Assembly (NCBI GenBank): GCA_021432635.1 | Contig: MU270026.1 | Span: 1,143,311-1,207,310, forward strand | Reading direction: 5' to 3' | Length of the DNA stretch: 64,000 bases | From: Thozetella sp. PMI_491 | Taxonomy: Eukaryota; Ascomycota; Sordariomycetes; Chaetosphaeriales; Chaetosphaeriaceae | Shown here: positions 43,005 through 54,946 of the stretch, piece by piece | How the letters are laid out: the number at the start of each line of letters is the position of its first letter | Numbering within the stretch: the first letter of the stretch is position 1 | Notes under the pieces: generated by a model | The model's input: the letters and a program-made list of their open reading frames with translations, nothing else | The model's database searches: none | Told to the model about the DNA's origin: nothing | Made by a program: the position numbers and the translations under genes

Positions 43005-45012
43005 CTAAGATAACTCCGCAACAGGACTTTGATGCGAAAGCTTCTCCCAACCCTTTAGCTGCCCTGCACTCAGGGAAGGCTTGAAATCTAGTCCGCTGTT
43101 GGCTAGTTCAGGGACGTAGACCGGTTCTCCATCCTTCATATGTATTTGAGTATTTGGGAGTTCGGCAGTTGTTTGACACCTGAGCCGATATTCTTTCTTG
43201 TTTCGGCGCCAACATAGCAGCACGAAGACACCGGCGATCAGAGCAAGGCCAAGCACCCCCCCTACAACTCCGCCCATAATGGCACTGACTGGTGTTGATT
43301 GAGACGCACTGTCTGCGCCAGAGCTTGGGGTTGAGGAGGGACCGGAAGATGGAGCTGTGGGAAGATTAAGGTCTGAAAGATTATGAGCGCCCATCGAGAA
43401 CTGGAAATGCTTCCATCAGGGGCCAAGCGGATAGACACTCACCACTCATATTCTTAAACAGCTGTTTGACAGTATCACTGCTCCATGATGCTGTTGCCAG
43501 TCCCCCGTCACTGTACCAGCCCTTGACCACTTCTGGGGAATCATATTCTCCGGCGTTGGAATTATAACTGGAAGTCCACGAAATAGTTGGCAAGTCTAAG
43601 ACTCCGAGGCCCTGGATCCAGGGATCCGGAGTTAAGAGTGATTCCAAATATGGCATTGTGGCAGGATCACCGCCGATCGATAGCATTTGGCGTTTTCCCG
43701 CCAGTATGCAGGCATGCTGGGCGCGTTTTGTGGCTGTAGCCGGGGCGAGGAAGAAAACGAAGCCAGGAAGCGATAGGACGTAGACTTGATCTGACGTTGT
43801 GTCGTCATAAGTCACGCCGCCGTAAATGAAACTGATTGAAGGTTTAGTCCCGCACTAGACTCTATGCAGGCTGTCTCACATTTCGTACGTACCGTTCAGC
43901 CCTTGCGCTCCAACGACGCAGAAATTACTTTTAGGAATTGGACGCGACCCCGTTGTCTCTTGGGAGTACCATCGCTTCGCTGAATGCTTGTCAGCGCGCT
44001 TCACACGTAAATTGGACGGCTAAGTGGAGCGCACTTGTGGGATCCCATAGGGTCAGGTTGACAAAGTCGTTAGGCTCTGCTAGAGAAGTGTTACCGACGG
44101 GTGACTGAGATCCACCGAGAAGAAGCATCAAGCCCTTAGGGCCAAAAGGAACATATGCACTGCGGCCCGCCAGAAGTGTCCCAAAGCCTCCAAAACCAAC
44201 TGACGAGGAGTTTTCCCATGTTTGCGACGAAATGTCATACCCGACGACTCCTGGGAGAGCATATGACACATCAGACGGGATCGAGGGATCAGAACCGGAG
44301 TCCACACTGCCACCTACGCAATACCCAACATTATTAATGACGCAGAAAGCACAGTTGTCTGGGCGAACTAGCTGACTGAAGGCGACAGAATTTCCCGACT
44401 TCACTGAGGCCCAGACGCCACCGCCATTCCCATCGGCTGTGAACTTCCAGAGCTGATTAGCCGGAGGTACTCGACCTTGGCCAGCGTAGGCCATGGATCC
44501 GCTCCACATATAGAAATTGCTTGATCCAATGTCAGGCCAGAGACCTGGAAAGTTGAATACTGGGGCATTGGTCTTCGCTGTCGCTTTCAGGGAGACAGTG
44601 TCGTTTGTCCAGTCCAATTTTAGGCTTATGGATCTAGTCGAGTTAACTGTCCGCCGGAGATTAGAAGTTACGCACTTGATACCGCAATGCGATATACATA
44701 TCCCAATATGAGGCATGCGAGGGGTCTGGTTGGATATTGTCTACTATCTCCGAAATTTCCCCTCCGTCGAAATACACATAGTCGCCCAATACCGTCGCTT
44801 CCTGGCAGTTAGCCCTTGGGCAAGCAGAGTCTTTGCAACTCTAGAATGCCTTTGGACCCACCTGAAATGAAAACACGGCGGCGAAAGCTGCTAGAATCCG
44901 GAGTGTCGACACCCCGGGCGACTAGTGCAAATACTGTCGCAAGTAGATGGAAACACTGGAAAAATCTGCTGTTGGTAAACATGCTTGCGGCTAGTCGGCG
45001 ATATAACCGCAT
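43005..45012 (-). CDS. Kelch-repeat-like single-pass membrane protein
   Basis: Six exons (45012-44875, 44801-44698, 44633-44035, 43979-43889, 43831-43443, 43372-43005) join in phase to 562 residues; an in-frame ATG at 44982 would give 552. The N-terminus carries a hydrophobic leader (FHLLATVFALVARG). The large ectodomain shows Kelch-type glycine pairs and aromatic strands (TVLGDYVYFDGGEIS, FTADGNGGGVW, NVGYCVGG, LMLLLGGSQS, FIYGGVTYDD). A Ser/Thr/Pro-rich stalk, one membrane helix (GGVVGGVLGLALIAGVFVLL) and a basic cytosolic tail (CWRRNKKEYRL) follow. Many ascomycetes carry such proteins, and their role is not established. It is probably not part of the metabolic groups around it. Confidence 0.82.
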
Positions 45013-45915
45013 CTACGCGTAGATTGAAGGGTCGACGCTGATGATGGGAAGCTGGGAGATATCGCTTCAACTCTCCCACATGCGCATTGGCGATGGTGGG
45101 CGGGGGAACTCCAGGCCGAGCCTTCTCCCTGTGTGGCGATATGAGTGGCTAAGAACTCAGCGGCTTACTTTGGTTTCCTCAGCCCCTTGAACACCCCTGT
45201 CCTACTGATCAATGCCAACTGGAACTGTACTTTGAGTTAGAAAGGGTCGGGTGCCCGAAATGTATCTGTGGCGTACAGCCATTGCCTTGCGAGTTACCAA
45301 TAGTTTCTACTGGAGCGATAAGGGACGTTGTGTAGGAATACGGGGCGCACGAAGGCTAACTGGACCGAATATAATATACTGATAGTGACTCGTAGCGTAA
45401 CGGTGCCGCGGCTGTAATATTAGAACTCTGCTCTTGATACGGGTATTTGGTTGACAATCTTAAGTCAAGTTACTGTAACAGGGTGTAACCGCTCTAAAGC
45501 TGCAGTAAATCTACCTCTGCGACACTGTCATAGTATGCATTGCGTATATGCTTCCGGTAAGACATATTAAAATTCCTTCTTCTAGATGCAAAAGGTGATT
45601 CTGAACTGTACTAAGCTAGTAGTAGAGTGAGTAAACGAAGAGGGCTGCATAAAGCGTAGATGCCTGCGCTCGTCTCAGGATGGGTGTATACTTTCAGTGC
45701 GCACGGCTCTGACTATCTTTCTGGCATGTGTCTTAGTAATGACAATGGTTTAGATAGTCCGAAGTAATCCCCCGCCACCATGCGTTTTGTCACTCCCGTT
45801 TGGGGTGAAACACTGCTTGGAGCTTTGTGAAAAGTTGAGATGCGAACCAACCAGTCTTTGTTGACTATGTCACTGAAACTAGTGTGCTGTAGACCTCAAA
45901 TAGTTGACCCAGCCT
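45013..45915. other. Intergenic, no supported gene
   Basis: This gap separates the Kelch gene start from the permease 3' end. I see no gene or repeat of note. Confidence 0.4.
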
Positions 45916-47612
45916 TTAGAAAACGTACTAACATCGTGTTATTAGCAGCCCCTCTGGTATGTAAGTAGTTTAAACTCACTCTAAATTCGTGGTTCTCTCG
46001 GTCCGTGAGGTCAAAGAACTCGCTGTTTTCTTGATGCTCCTCTCCAGCATATAGACGATCCCTCCGCGAGTTTTCCCATTTATAGTATGCTAGGAGAACT
46101 CCAGTAAGAATTGCTGAAGTCGCCGTCGTAACCACCATGACGATCTTTGCAGGAATGTACGCAGGCTTATCCTCGTCGCGAAATGTGAGCGGCCCTATGA
46201 TGTTGCCGATGCCTGGCCATGGCAGGTTAGAAACCCAACAAGGAAGAGAATATGAGTTCCTAATACTCACAAAAAGATATAAGCACAATAGCATTCATGG
46301 TGACTTTCTTGGTGTGACCACTGTAGTTTGCGCTGGCGTATGAGTACATCAGAGACAATGATGGACCGATGAAATTAGCTGAATAGTTCCCGACCATTTT
46401 ACCGGCAACATAACCATCAGAGGGAAGGAATGCCATTAAGCAACTGCCGAGGAATCCGAAGGAAAGGAGCAAAATGATTGCGGGTCCTCGGACGTTGAAC
46501 CGACCAGCGAACCAAGTCGCGCTAAGTGTGCATATAGTCGCAATTGCCCCTGAGGGAATAGACAGTAGCGCTGTTTGTTTCGACGTCCATCCAAAGCTCT
46601 GAATGACAGTCGCTTGATAGCTGCTGATGAACCCGTTTGGAATGTTTGACAGCAGGACGATGCTGATCAGGAGCCATGTTTGTGGATCGAAGAAGCACTC
46701 GATAACCTGGTACCTCTTGAAGTGCTTGTTCTCGACCCCGGTCATGTTGCTTCGAAGACGCTCGATCGCCCATCTCTTCTCCTTCTCGGTTAAGCGCGAC
46801 GTCATCGGGTTATCGGGCATAAAGAAGAAGGTCAACAAGCCGACTGCTACAGTTACCAAGCCCCAAACCAGAAACATTATCTGCCAAGATTTGAAACCGT
46901 TTCCTGTATAATGCTGAAAGGCGAACGAGGTCAGAGCGCCAATCATCTTGGCCACACCTGTGCCGGCATACCAGAATCCCACGCGAGGGGCCTGTTCAGC
47001 TTTCTTGTACCACATTGTAGTGAGAAGCATCAACGCAGGCGCAACGGCAGATTCGAAGCAACCAAGTAGCACCCGCAGAGAAACGAGTCCGCCCCAGTTG
47101 TGGGCAGCTGAGTTACATGCCACCATGGTGCCCCAAAGACAGACGTTAATCCCGAGAAATTTGGCCGTCGGAAGCCTTTGCATGAGGTAGCCAGTGGGGA
47201 ATTCAAAGCAGAGGTAGGTGACGTAAAACAATGTAGCCAGCTCCGAGTACTGGTCACCAGAGATGCTGGTGTCCTTTTGCAATCCCATGACGGCAGCATA
47301 GTTAACTGCCGAAGGTAAGCTAAATCATAGAGATCGAAGGCGGGAAACTGACTGAGAGTTTTGTCAAGATATTGTAGAAAATAACAGCCGACTAGATATT
47401 AGTTAGATGTGTTCTGTATGCCAGTTATGCGAAGAGGACGTACACATCAGAGGAACAATCATAAGGTCGATCTTGCGGACGAGCCGTTTCTCGTCCTCCG
47501 GAGTCATTGGCTCGACATCGTCTGTGGCGAAGATGTATGCCAACGCGGCATCCACCTTTCTGGTATCGTCAGGGGACCCTCCCTTAAACTCTTTCTCAAC
47601 CGGCATAATCAA
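45916..47612 (-). CDS. Dal5-type MFS permease (anion:cation symporter family), intact
   Basis: Five exons (47612-47444, 47391-47353, 47305-46271, 46212-45980, 45927-45916) join in phase to 495 residues. Exon 2 is 39 bases, and the last exon encodes only Tyr-Val-Phe and the stop, restoring the family's FRYVF-like ending. Family landmarks are KIDLMIVPLM, FLQYLDKTLINYAAVMGL, FEFPTGYLMQRLPTAK, LGCFESAVAPALMLLTTMWY, MPDNPMTSRLTEKE and DLTDRENHEF. Relatives import allantoate, nicotinate, pantothenate and other small organic anions at the plasma membrane. The downstream aminotransferase and the hydroxy-acid oxidase suggest an organic-acid substrate (inference). A decayed relative lies at 19.2-20.3 kb. 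Confidence 0.92.
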
Positions 47613-48420
47613 CGCAGATTCCCGAGAATGGCACGGTAGAAAAAGTGAACAGATGTGCGTGCTTTCGAAAGGGTATATTGCCTTACTACCTAGGCTTTTT
47701 GGTTAATTATATTTCAGGATGTTGTCCAAATTTATGTTTACTATGCTGGCGCATCTTTATCTGTTGATCTAAGACCAGCCATACCTACGAACCCGGCAAT
47801 CGCTGAGTCGCCAAGTGATAAGCGGGCAAAACGGCCACGCGGGGTAGGTGACATCGTGCATAGGTTTAGGCACGATTAGGCGTTCTCGGCTGCGTGCATC
47901 CGTTTCTTGGGGCTGGACGCGTCGGGTAACCCTTGACTGTGGGGTATCGGAATGCTGTGCCCGGAATTTACGTGATAACAGAACGGGTGGCTGATTTCGC
48001 CTCGGAGCTCCCCGACCTGCGTGTCTAAAGCAGTATTTACGGGAGGTTTATTGTATTCTATGACGCTCTCTTGTTCGCTGCGCATTTTCACTCCTAAGTG
48101 TGAATTCGTGCCGGCTGTTCATGCCGATATCACCTCCCGCATCTATTGTATAGTGAATCCGGGCGGGCTGAATATGATATTCTTGTCTTATCTCTGTCTG
48201 TATGACGTGGAATTTGCAAGTCAATGTCTAGGTACATTTTCGTACCGCTACAAAGCCTACTATATCTAGCCTAGAGTCCTAGTAACTTATTGGCATTCCG
48301 GTTTCGCACCGAACGAACTTGCAGCTGCCAGTTGTGTTAAGTTACTCCGCTTAGTGTAAAACATAGAGGTATATCTGGAGGCTGTACTTACGAATCCTGT
48401 CTCTTCCCGCATGGTATCTT
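47613..48420. other. Intergenic, no supported gene
   Basis: This is the promoter region of the permease and the 3' region of the aminotransferase. Frames of 70-80 codons overlap on opposite strands, with no recognisable content. Confidence 0.4.
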
Positions 48421-49721
48421 CTACTGGACCAAGTAGCCCCATTCATGCTCCTCTTTGCCGTACATGATATTCTCTAACCAAGTAGCCATGGTGGATGCAT
48501 ACCTTGATGCAGAAGCAGTAGAATCCATGTCCGCTATTGCTATCGGAAACTGAACTTCAATATCCCCATCGCAGATAGCAGAAACAGGAACCACAAATAG
48601 CTGAGCACTGAGGTTAGCAAACAACCTGGTCAGAGTATAAGAATCACGTTGTACTCACAGCTGTTCCAGAGACAAATGCCTCTACAAGCCTGCCTTCGTG
48701 ATATGCCTGTGTAAGCTCATTCATACTAAAATCTCTTTCGGTGACTTCTACCTCGTGGAGCCTCTCCCTTGCAAGGTCTAGAATGCTGCGCCTAGTAACT
48801 CCGTTCAGGACAATGTCGTTGCCCACCGAACTAGTAACAAGCTCGAGTACGTTAGATTCCTTGCGCTTCCAAACAACAAAAAAGTTGCTAGCGCCTGCCT
48901 CAGTGACAAGTCTCTCCTTGCCCCATAACCAAAGCATCTGCTGGCAGCCAAGGCGCTTTGCTAGGCCCTGGGCGCGAAGTGCCGGGCCATAAGAAGCGCC
49001 CAGTTTGACCGAGCCAAAGCCGCCCGGCCAAGCCCGAATATAATCGGGGCTGCTTGCTAGAAGCTTGATCGCCGGGGATAGAGAGCCAGAAGAGGGAGGA
49101 CACATCGAGGAGATCAAGAAAAACAAAGTTTCCGAGGGCTCCTGCAGACCCATAGCAGGACCGGAGCCTATCATGGCAGGCCGGATGTAAAGACTTGATC
49201 CCGGTTCAGGAAGCCAACGGGAACACTCAATAGCCAAATACGAAGTAATAAGCTTCAGAAGTTGGGCTGGATCAAAATCGGGCAGGCAGACACGCGAGTT
49301 AGACTGGCGCAGGCGGGCGCAGTTTAGTTGTGGGCGGAACAGTCGTAAGTTGCCGTCATATCCACGATGCACCTTCATGCCTTCCTAATAAACGTATCAG
49401 ATGCTGCATAGCTTCATAATCGGCGTAAGGGTCCTAGCAACTTACGAAGGACTCAGTTGCATAGTGGAGAACGCTTGCCGTGGGATGAAGAGCAATTTTA
49501 TCGTATTTGCTCATCATTGGAGTTCCCCATCCAGTCTCGGCATTCCAAGTAACTTGTAACATGTGCGCTGTAGTATGGCTGTACGTCTTTCGAGCCGGAT
49601 CTCGAATATCGAGAACTGGCTTCTGATGTTCCTCCGGGACGAGATTTATGGCTAGTTTGGAAGCATCAAGTTCAGAGTAAGGAGGAGTATTGTCTAGCCC
49701 GGAGCGAGAAATCGCCGTCAT
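48421..49721 (-). CDS. Branched-chain amino acid aminotransferase family (PLP class IV)
   Basis: Three exons (49721-49446, 49384-48659, 48600-48421) join in phase to 393 residues. The eukaryotic BCAT pattern is clear: LHYATESFEGMKVHRG, LYIRPAMIGSG, and the PLP-binding Lys219 in GGFGSVKLGASYGPAL. These are followed by LVTEAGASNFF (cofactor phosphate and Glu) and LNGVTRRSILDLARE. The enzymes transfer amino groups between glutamate and branched-chain 2-keto acids. There is no evident mitochondrial targeting peptide at the N-terminus (MTAISRSGLDNTPPYS), so a cytosolic location is likely. BCAT paralogues outside primary metabolism occur in fungal toxin loci (TOXF of HC-toxin). The neighbours here (permease, Zn2Cys6 regulator) favour an accessory role over housekeeping. 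Confidence 0.93.
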
Positions 49722-50201
49722 GTTGCTGGTGAACTCGTGATCGAGGTAAGCTAAGTTGGCAATGTGAACGGATCCGACTGGCAGGTTTGTCTAAAGAATA
49801 TGCCATGAACTAAGCTCCTGGGCTAGTTATCGCTACGATAATAGAAAAACTGACTGAGGTTCGCTGGTTAAATAGTACTTGGGCTCACTAATATCCTATA
49901 AGCTACCTACCTTCGGATGCATTGCGGGTTAAGCTCGTATAAAATTACCCGTTACGAACAAGAAAAACGAGGGCACTATTGGTTTAGAGGGCGACACTCT
50001 ACCGAGGCGCATTGCCTGATACGCTCTAGTCTGGTATCTACACAAAGGAGCAGTATACTGTATTCTGTGCACTGGTTTACAAGCTCCTGGCTGTCTACCT
50101 AAATGTATCAACTGACCAATAGCGTGATAGTGACTAACCTCATGGCACGCATAACGAGAAGCTTCAATTTGGCAGTTGGTGAGGCTATTGTGTGGTTACA
50201 T
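49722..50201. other. Intergenic, no supported gene
   Basis: The gap lies between the aminotransferase start and the 3' end of the Zn2Cys6 gene. It carries ACCTACCTT-type short repeats near 49905. Confidence 0.4.
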
Positions 50202-52353
50202 TTAATTGATCTCTACAAAATCGATGCTCCATCCATTTTTGCCTTTAGCATATATCTCGACGCGAAACCGGTCAGACTCACTTATACCGCTCTCAGGAAA
50301 TGACGTGGTACCTTCTTCTTCTAAATCCACCATACGTGCTTTGATTACGTTCCAACCGGATCGTAGACCATGAAGACTGTATTCTTCGTCGATATAGGCA
50401 AGAAGTTTTTGCATGCGCCGCACGTTCCATATACCCTCCCTGTCTCGGGGAAACTGAGCGATCCAATTCCGCATCCAATTTTTCACTCGAGTATCCTCTG
50501 CAAGGCAGTAAGCGTTCATTAGCGCTGGGATCATGCCGTGACCGTATGCGTTAACAGCTGCCCCTAACACTGAAGGCACGCCGGCAGCGAGACGGCATAC
50601 TTTATAGATGACATCAGCAAAATGATCGGATTCAAGCTTCCTCCCTGCTACTGAAGGGACCATAAAGTCAATACGTAGCATAGATACTAGGTAGTGCATA
50701 AAATTTGTCGCTGCTCTGATCGGCTCAGCTGCCTGGGGGATCGGAAAAGGTCTAACATCAAATTGTGCAGATGGTGGTGCATGGGGGCTAGTAAGAGGAT
50801 CTTCGTCATCAAATGCGGGCACCTCTCGTACATCGAGGTCATGGCGCCAGTTTTGTAGCTCATTTCTCAAGATTTTGGCTTGATCCTCCCAGTAGCTTTC
50901 CGGGCAGTGGTTAGCTCGCCATTCTTCCTCTAGCTGATTGACGTGTGGAAGTATAAAGAGGAGCCGATCGCATGGGAAAGGAGACGTTTTAAGAGACTGC
51001 GCGAGAGAAGTCGAAACCATGGAGGAGGCCAACCGAGCCTGCACTGAGTGTGTGCGGTCGAATATATCGAGCAGGGCCGCGATCCGGGAAAATGATCGAA
51101 TGAGCGATTCGCCAATGCCCGATTTGAGAACGATACTTAGGTGCTGCGACAGAAAATCGATAGCAGCACGGCTGTGCATGTACCACAGTCTCATTTGTCC
51201 CCTCTGAAGCTCGAATTGGGCGAGGAATAGCACGGTGCTTAGCCAAGATATTGCCTTCTCCCGTTTGCAATGATCCAGTGACATCTCCTCACTGATGACA
51301 CCGGAGTCTTCACTAGTCATATTAACCTTTCCAATCGTCCCTAAGGCGGTTACAAAATGGTCGAGGGAGTGCAGTGCTGCCTTGCTGCGAAGGGCACTGG
51401 GAGCTTCGGATCGGGAGATTTCGAGGGCAGAGAGCGCCAATGCGGCGTGAAAGAAAGCACCATCCAGGTAAGGAGTTTCAATAACATCCGTCAGGGATAG
51501 GATGGACAACAGGCCATACGGAGAGCTATCTCGTAAGTGGTGATAATAAATAATATCTTCGACGAACTTGGTGCATCGTAGGAGGACAGGGGGCACGAGT
51601 GGAGGACGATGCATTATCTGATATCCGCTTATCAACGACTCCTTCTTGCCTCCGAGACCATCCTGGGAATATCCCTCGGCATCGAAAGGCGCTATTTGAT
51701 CCGATTGGCATGGCTGCGTGATCAATAATTCAGCGGTAGTCATAGCGTCGGGTTGCAACGATTCGGTAGCGCCCCGGATGCCAAGGGAATGACTCGTCGG
51801 TACATGAATGGACGTCCGCGTATCTTCTGATGAAAGCCCTATGGCTAAGCTTCTTGTATCTTCGCAAGTCTGTGTTATTGGGCTTTCCTGACAGCCGGAG
51901 CTCTCCCTGGCCGCGATAACATCCTGACCGGGGTCAAGAGTGAGAGTAGCGGCATGGTGAGACTGCTTTTTGGTGCAGGAGGGCGGCTGGAGGGCCTGAG
52001 TCGCATGATAAGATGGAGTGACGCGCCATACCGCAGCTCCGACCCCTCTAGAACCTTGCCCTTTCGGCGGTGTCCGCTCATTTGAAAGGATTCTCTGCGT
52101 GAACAAGTCTGTTTGGTCCTTAAAAACAATGCGACGCCCGTAACCGCCGCATGGGAGATTCAGCCGTGCACACTGCAGATGCGGTGAGCATGCTAGCACA
52201 GGCATAAGAGCAAGGGCTTTTTAGCGGTGCGAAGCGTACATGGTTGCAGCCTGGCTTGCCTTCATCGCATTTCAACCGCCGGGCGCGACATGTGACACAG
52301 CCGGTTCGATCTCGAGAGGAGACGTTGCGTTTCCGAATGACGGGCTCCCCCAT
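50202..52353 (-). CDS. Zn2Cys6 fungal transcription factor
   Basis: Two exons (52353-52240 and 52172-50202) join in phase to 694 residues. The intron lies inside the zinc cluster and restores it: Cys19, 22, 29, 36, 39 and 46 (CX2CX6CX6CX2CX6C, in TGCVTCRARRLKCDEGKPGC, then NHCARLNLPC). A long disordered linker is followed by a helical fungal-specific domain (LFLAQFELQRGQMRLWYMHSR and similar text). An upstream in-frame ATG at 52506 would add 51 residues; the shorter start is the usual one for this architecture. It sits between the aminotransferase and the GMC oxidoreductase, all on the minus strand, and is the likely local regulator of that group. Confidence 0.88.
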
Positions 52354-52506
52354 ACTACTGATTTCGCAATGGGAATGTGAGAACTTCGGGAAGTTGGCCG
52401 AGAGGGAGAGCGGACAAAAAGTTGCTCTGAGGGAGGACGTTGGCAGCGGGGCTTGCTTGTCCTGTTGGCCCTCGTAAAGATTTTCCATGTTAGGTAATTG
52501 CCGCAT

Positions 52507-52850
52507 CTAGTTAGTGGCCCACTAGTTCCGTGCCGGGTCAGGAGAGAATGGCGGTGCGGTGGTCGTCACCCATTGCTCACACTAAATAAAGCTAGGAATG
52601 AATCTATCCTACCTAAGGTAAGATCTAGCAATTAAATCATTCGATACAGCAAGGAGTCGTCCGACACAAGGCTATGACGAATAAGTGGATTCTTGATATG
52701 CCCCGTGTCTCGCATATTAGCTTTTTCAAAATTCAAGCCCTGGGCAATAGGGAATCATCCATTTAGGTCTATGAACCGGACCTAGACAACGGTGAAAGAT
52801 AGGGACACAATACACAGAATGCTAGGTAGCGTTCGTACAACAGGAATAAC
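52507..52850. other. Intergenic gap with a CTACCTAAGGTAAG motif
   Basis: 344 bases separate the regulator start (using the longer model) from the GMC gene's 3' end. There is no coding signal. The near-palindrome ACCTAAGGTA lies around 52611-52620. Confidence 0.4.
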
Positions 52851-54946
52851 TTAAGAACCACCCAAAATGATATCGGCGGCCTTCTCACTGAGCATGTAGA
52901 CCGGAACCGCAATGAAGAACCCGGGGATACGAGGGAAAGCCGAGGCGTCGACAACTCTCAACCCATCCACCCCGATCACCCGGAACTTAGAATCCAGCAC
53001 GGCCATGGGGTCGTTAGTTATCCCTATCGGGGCAGTGCAACATGCGTGATGTCCCCATGCTTCATTGCGGACCCAGTCACCAAGCTGGGCGTTGGAAACC
53101 TGGGGACCAGGCCACACCTCCGTGAAGCCGCCAGCAGAAGCTAACATGGCACGTGTGAATTTCATGCCGTCTACTACTGCCTGGATATCTTTTGCGCCTG
53201 TTTCGGTATCGTTGAACGAGTTGAAGTTGATGAGTGGTGTGTCGCGGGGGTCCGATGACCGCAGCGTCACCGTACCGGCGCGGTTGCGGCTATGCGCCTT
53301 GAGGGTTAGCCAGGTCCAATGACGCGCATCTGCCGTGGCATCTGCCGAGTAACCTGAAAAGTAGCCTTTGAATGCCACAGGTGCGCCGGCTATAAACACG
53401 TCCGGATCGTCACTGGCTCCTGCAGCGGACGATTTCTTGACGATCGCTAGCGCGATTCCGTTGGACGCATACACACCTTTGAGGGTGGGCGTCTGCCCAG
53501 CATGCCAGCGCAAGAGGCAGGGGTCTGACTCGCTGCGATAGAATGTGCAGTCGTGGATTACTTCGAAGTCAGTACTCGTTTGGCCGATCACAGTTGTCTC
53601 GTAGCGATCTTGCAAATTGGTCCCTACACCAGGCCGATTGGCTACGACAGGGATACCGAGTGCAGAAAGTTCGGAGGCAGGTCCAATGCCGCTTAGCTTC
53701 AGCAACTGCGGCGTGTTGAAGGATCCGGCCGAGAGAATGACCTCGGACGAAGCACTGACATATCCGGGCGCGCCGCCTCCATTGCCTGGCGCGCGGGGAT
53801 CTGCTCGATACAAACTCGGGCCGCTAAGGAAGTCTACGCCAGTAGCAAGAGGTCGCGCGCCGCTCTGGTCAAAGCGGACTTTGGTAACTAGCGTATTGAG
53901 TAGAATGTCCAGGTGATACTTTCGTGATCCGTCTGGGTTTTGCGCATTGGCTACTCCGAGGATGAAGTTTCGTGGGCCGGTCCGTACACCGCCATTGGTG
54001 GCAATCGGCATTTGATATACGCCTTGGGTGGAGTCCCTGGAAGGTGTATCGGCGTTGAGATCGGTAAGGAGCACGCCGGTGAGGCTAGAAACGGTGGTGA
54101 TGAGGTAGGTCAACAGGCCCCCCTGCCCCATAGAGACCACGGCGTTCAGGACGATCTTTAGAAGCTTAGAATCCTCCACTACGAGTGTGAGGGAGGTAAG
54201 GCTTGTTGTGAGCCAACCACTGAAGCCGTGACCCACGACACTGTTGGGTAGATATGTGCAGTTTTCGAGGCGCTGAAAATACTTGCGCATATTGGTTGAC
54301 ACCCACGATGAGTCGCCCGTGAGATCTGCGATACCGTCCCAGTCGCTCTGATGTGGGTATACTGTGATAAGAGCATTATGGGCGCTGCACCCGCCTAGTG
54401 CAGCAGCCCGAGGATAAAGGATACCTCTCGGGATGGATCCAGCAGGCGGATTCAGCCCGATATACTTGTCACCGGCAGGTGTGTCGTAGGTCATCTTGGA
54501 GTCACGCTTCTGGATCGTGAGGTTGCTGAAATGCTGGACGTAGTAGTCCCAACTCATCGGGCCATATTCGCTGGCCTGCAAACTGAGAGCAGGCACCTGG
54601 TAAGGAATGGAGTCTCCCTGATCCTCGCCGGCATCAATGAGAAGCACAGTATTTCCTGCAAGCGCTAGCCGTGCTGCGAGAGGACCCCCGCCCGGTCCCG
54701 AACCAACAACGATGTAATCGTAGCTGCTCAGGAGACTTGCGGGCGTAACTTGTCGTGCTTGATGCCGGGGTGACCTGCGGTGTCATATCCAATTAGCCAA
54801 GAACGTTCATTATCGGAAGGCATCCGATTTCTCCATCACAGTCTTTGAATTGACATTGTGACTAGAAGGCAAATGGCGGTATCCACTTACACCGCAAAGG
54901 CAAGGGCCGTCAACGCAAGCAGACTGTAGAAATGTTTGCTAATCAT
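52851..54946 (-). CDS. Secreted GMC oxidoreductase (glucose-methanol-choline family)
   Basis: Exons 54946-54891 and 54774-52851 join in phase at a GTAAGT donor to 659 residues. The first exon supplies the signal peptide (MISKHFYSLLALTALAFAV). The FAD-binding motif reads YIVVGSGPGGGPLAARLA, followed by LLIDAGED. The GMC signature 1 region is GILYPRAAALGGCSAHNALI, and signature 2 is SAGSFNTPQLLKLSGIGP. The catalytic His pair lies in AWGHHACCTAPIG (His594/595), and the C-terminus reads PGFFIAVPVYMLSEKAADII. The family oxidises alcohols, sugars or cyclic polyols with O2 or quinones, and fungal relatives include aryl-alcohol and glucose oxidases. The predicted location is extracellular. The substrate cannot be assigned. 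Confidence 0.92.
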
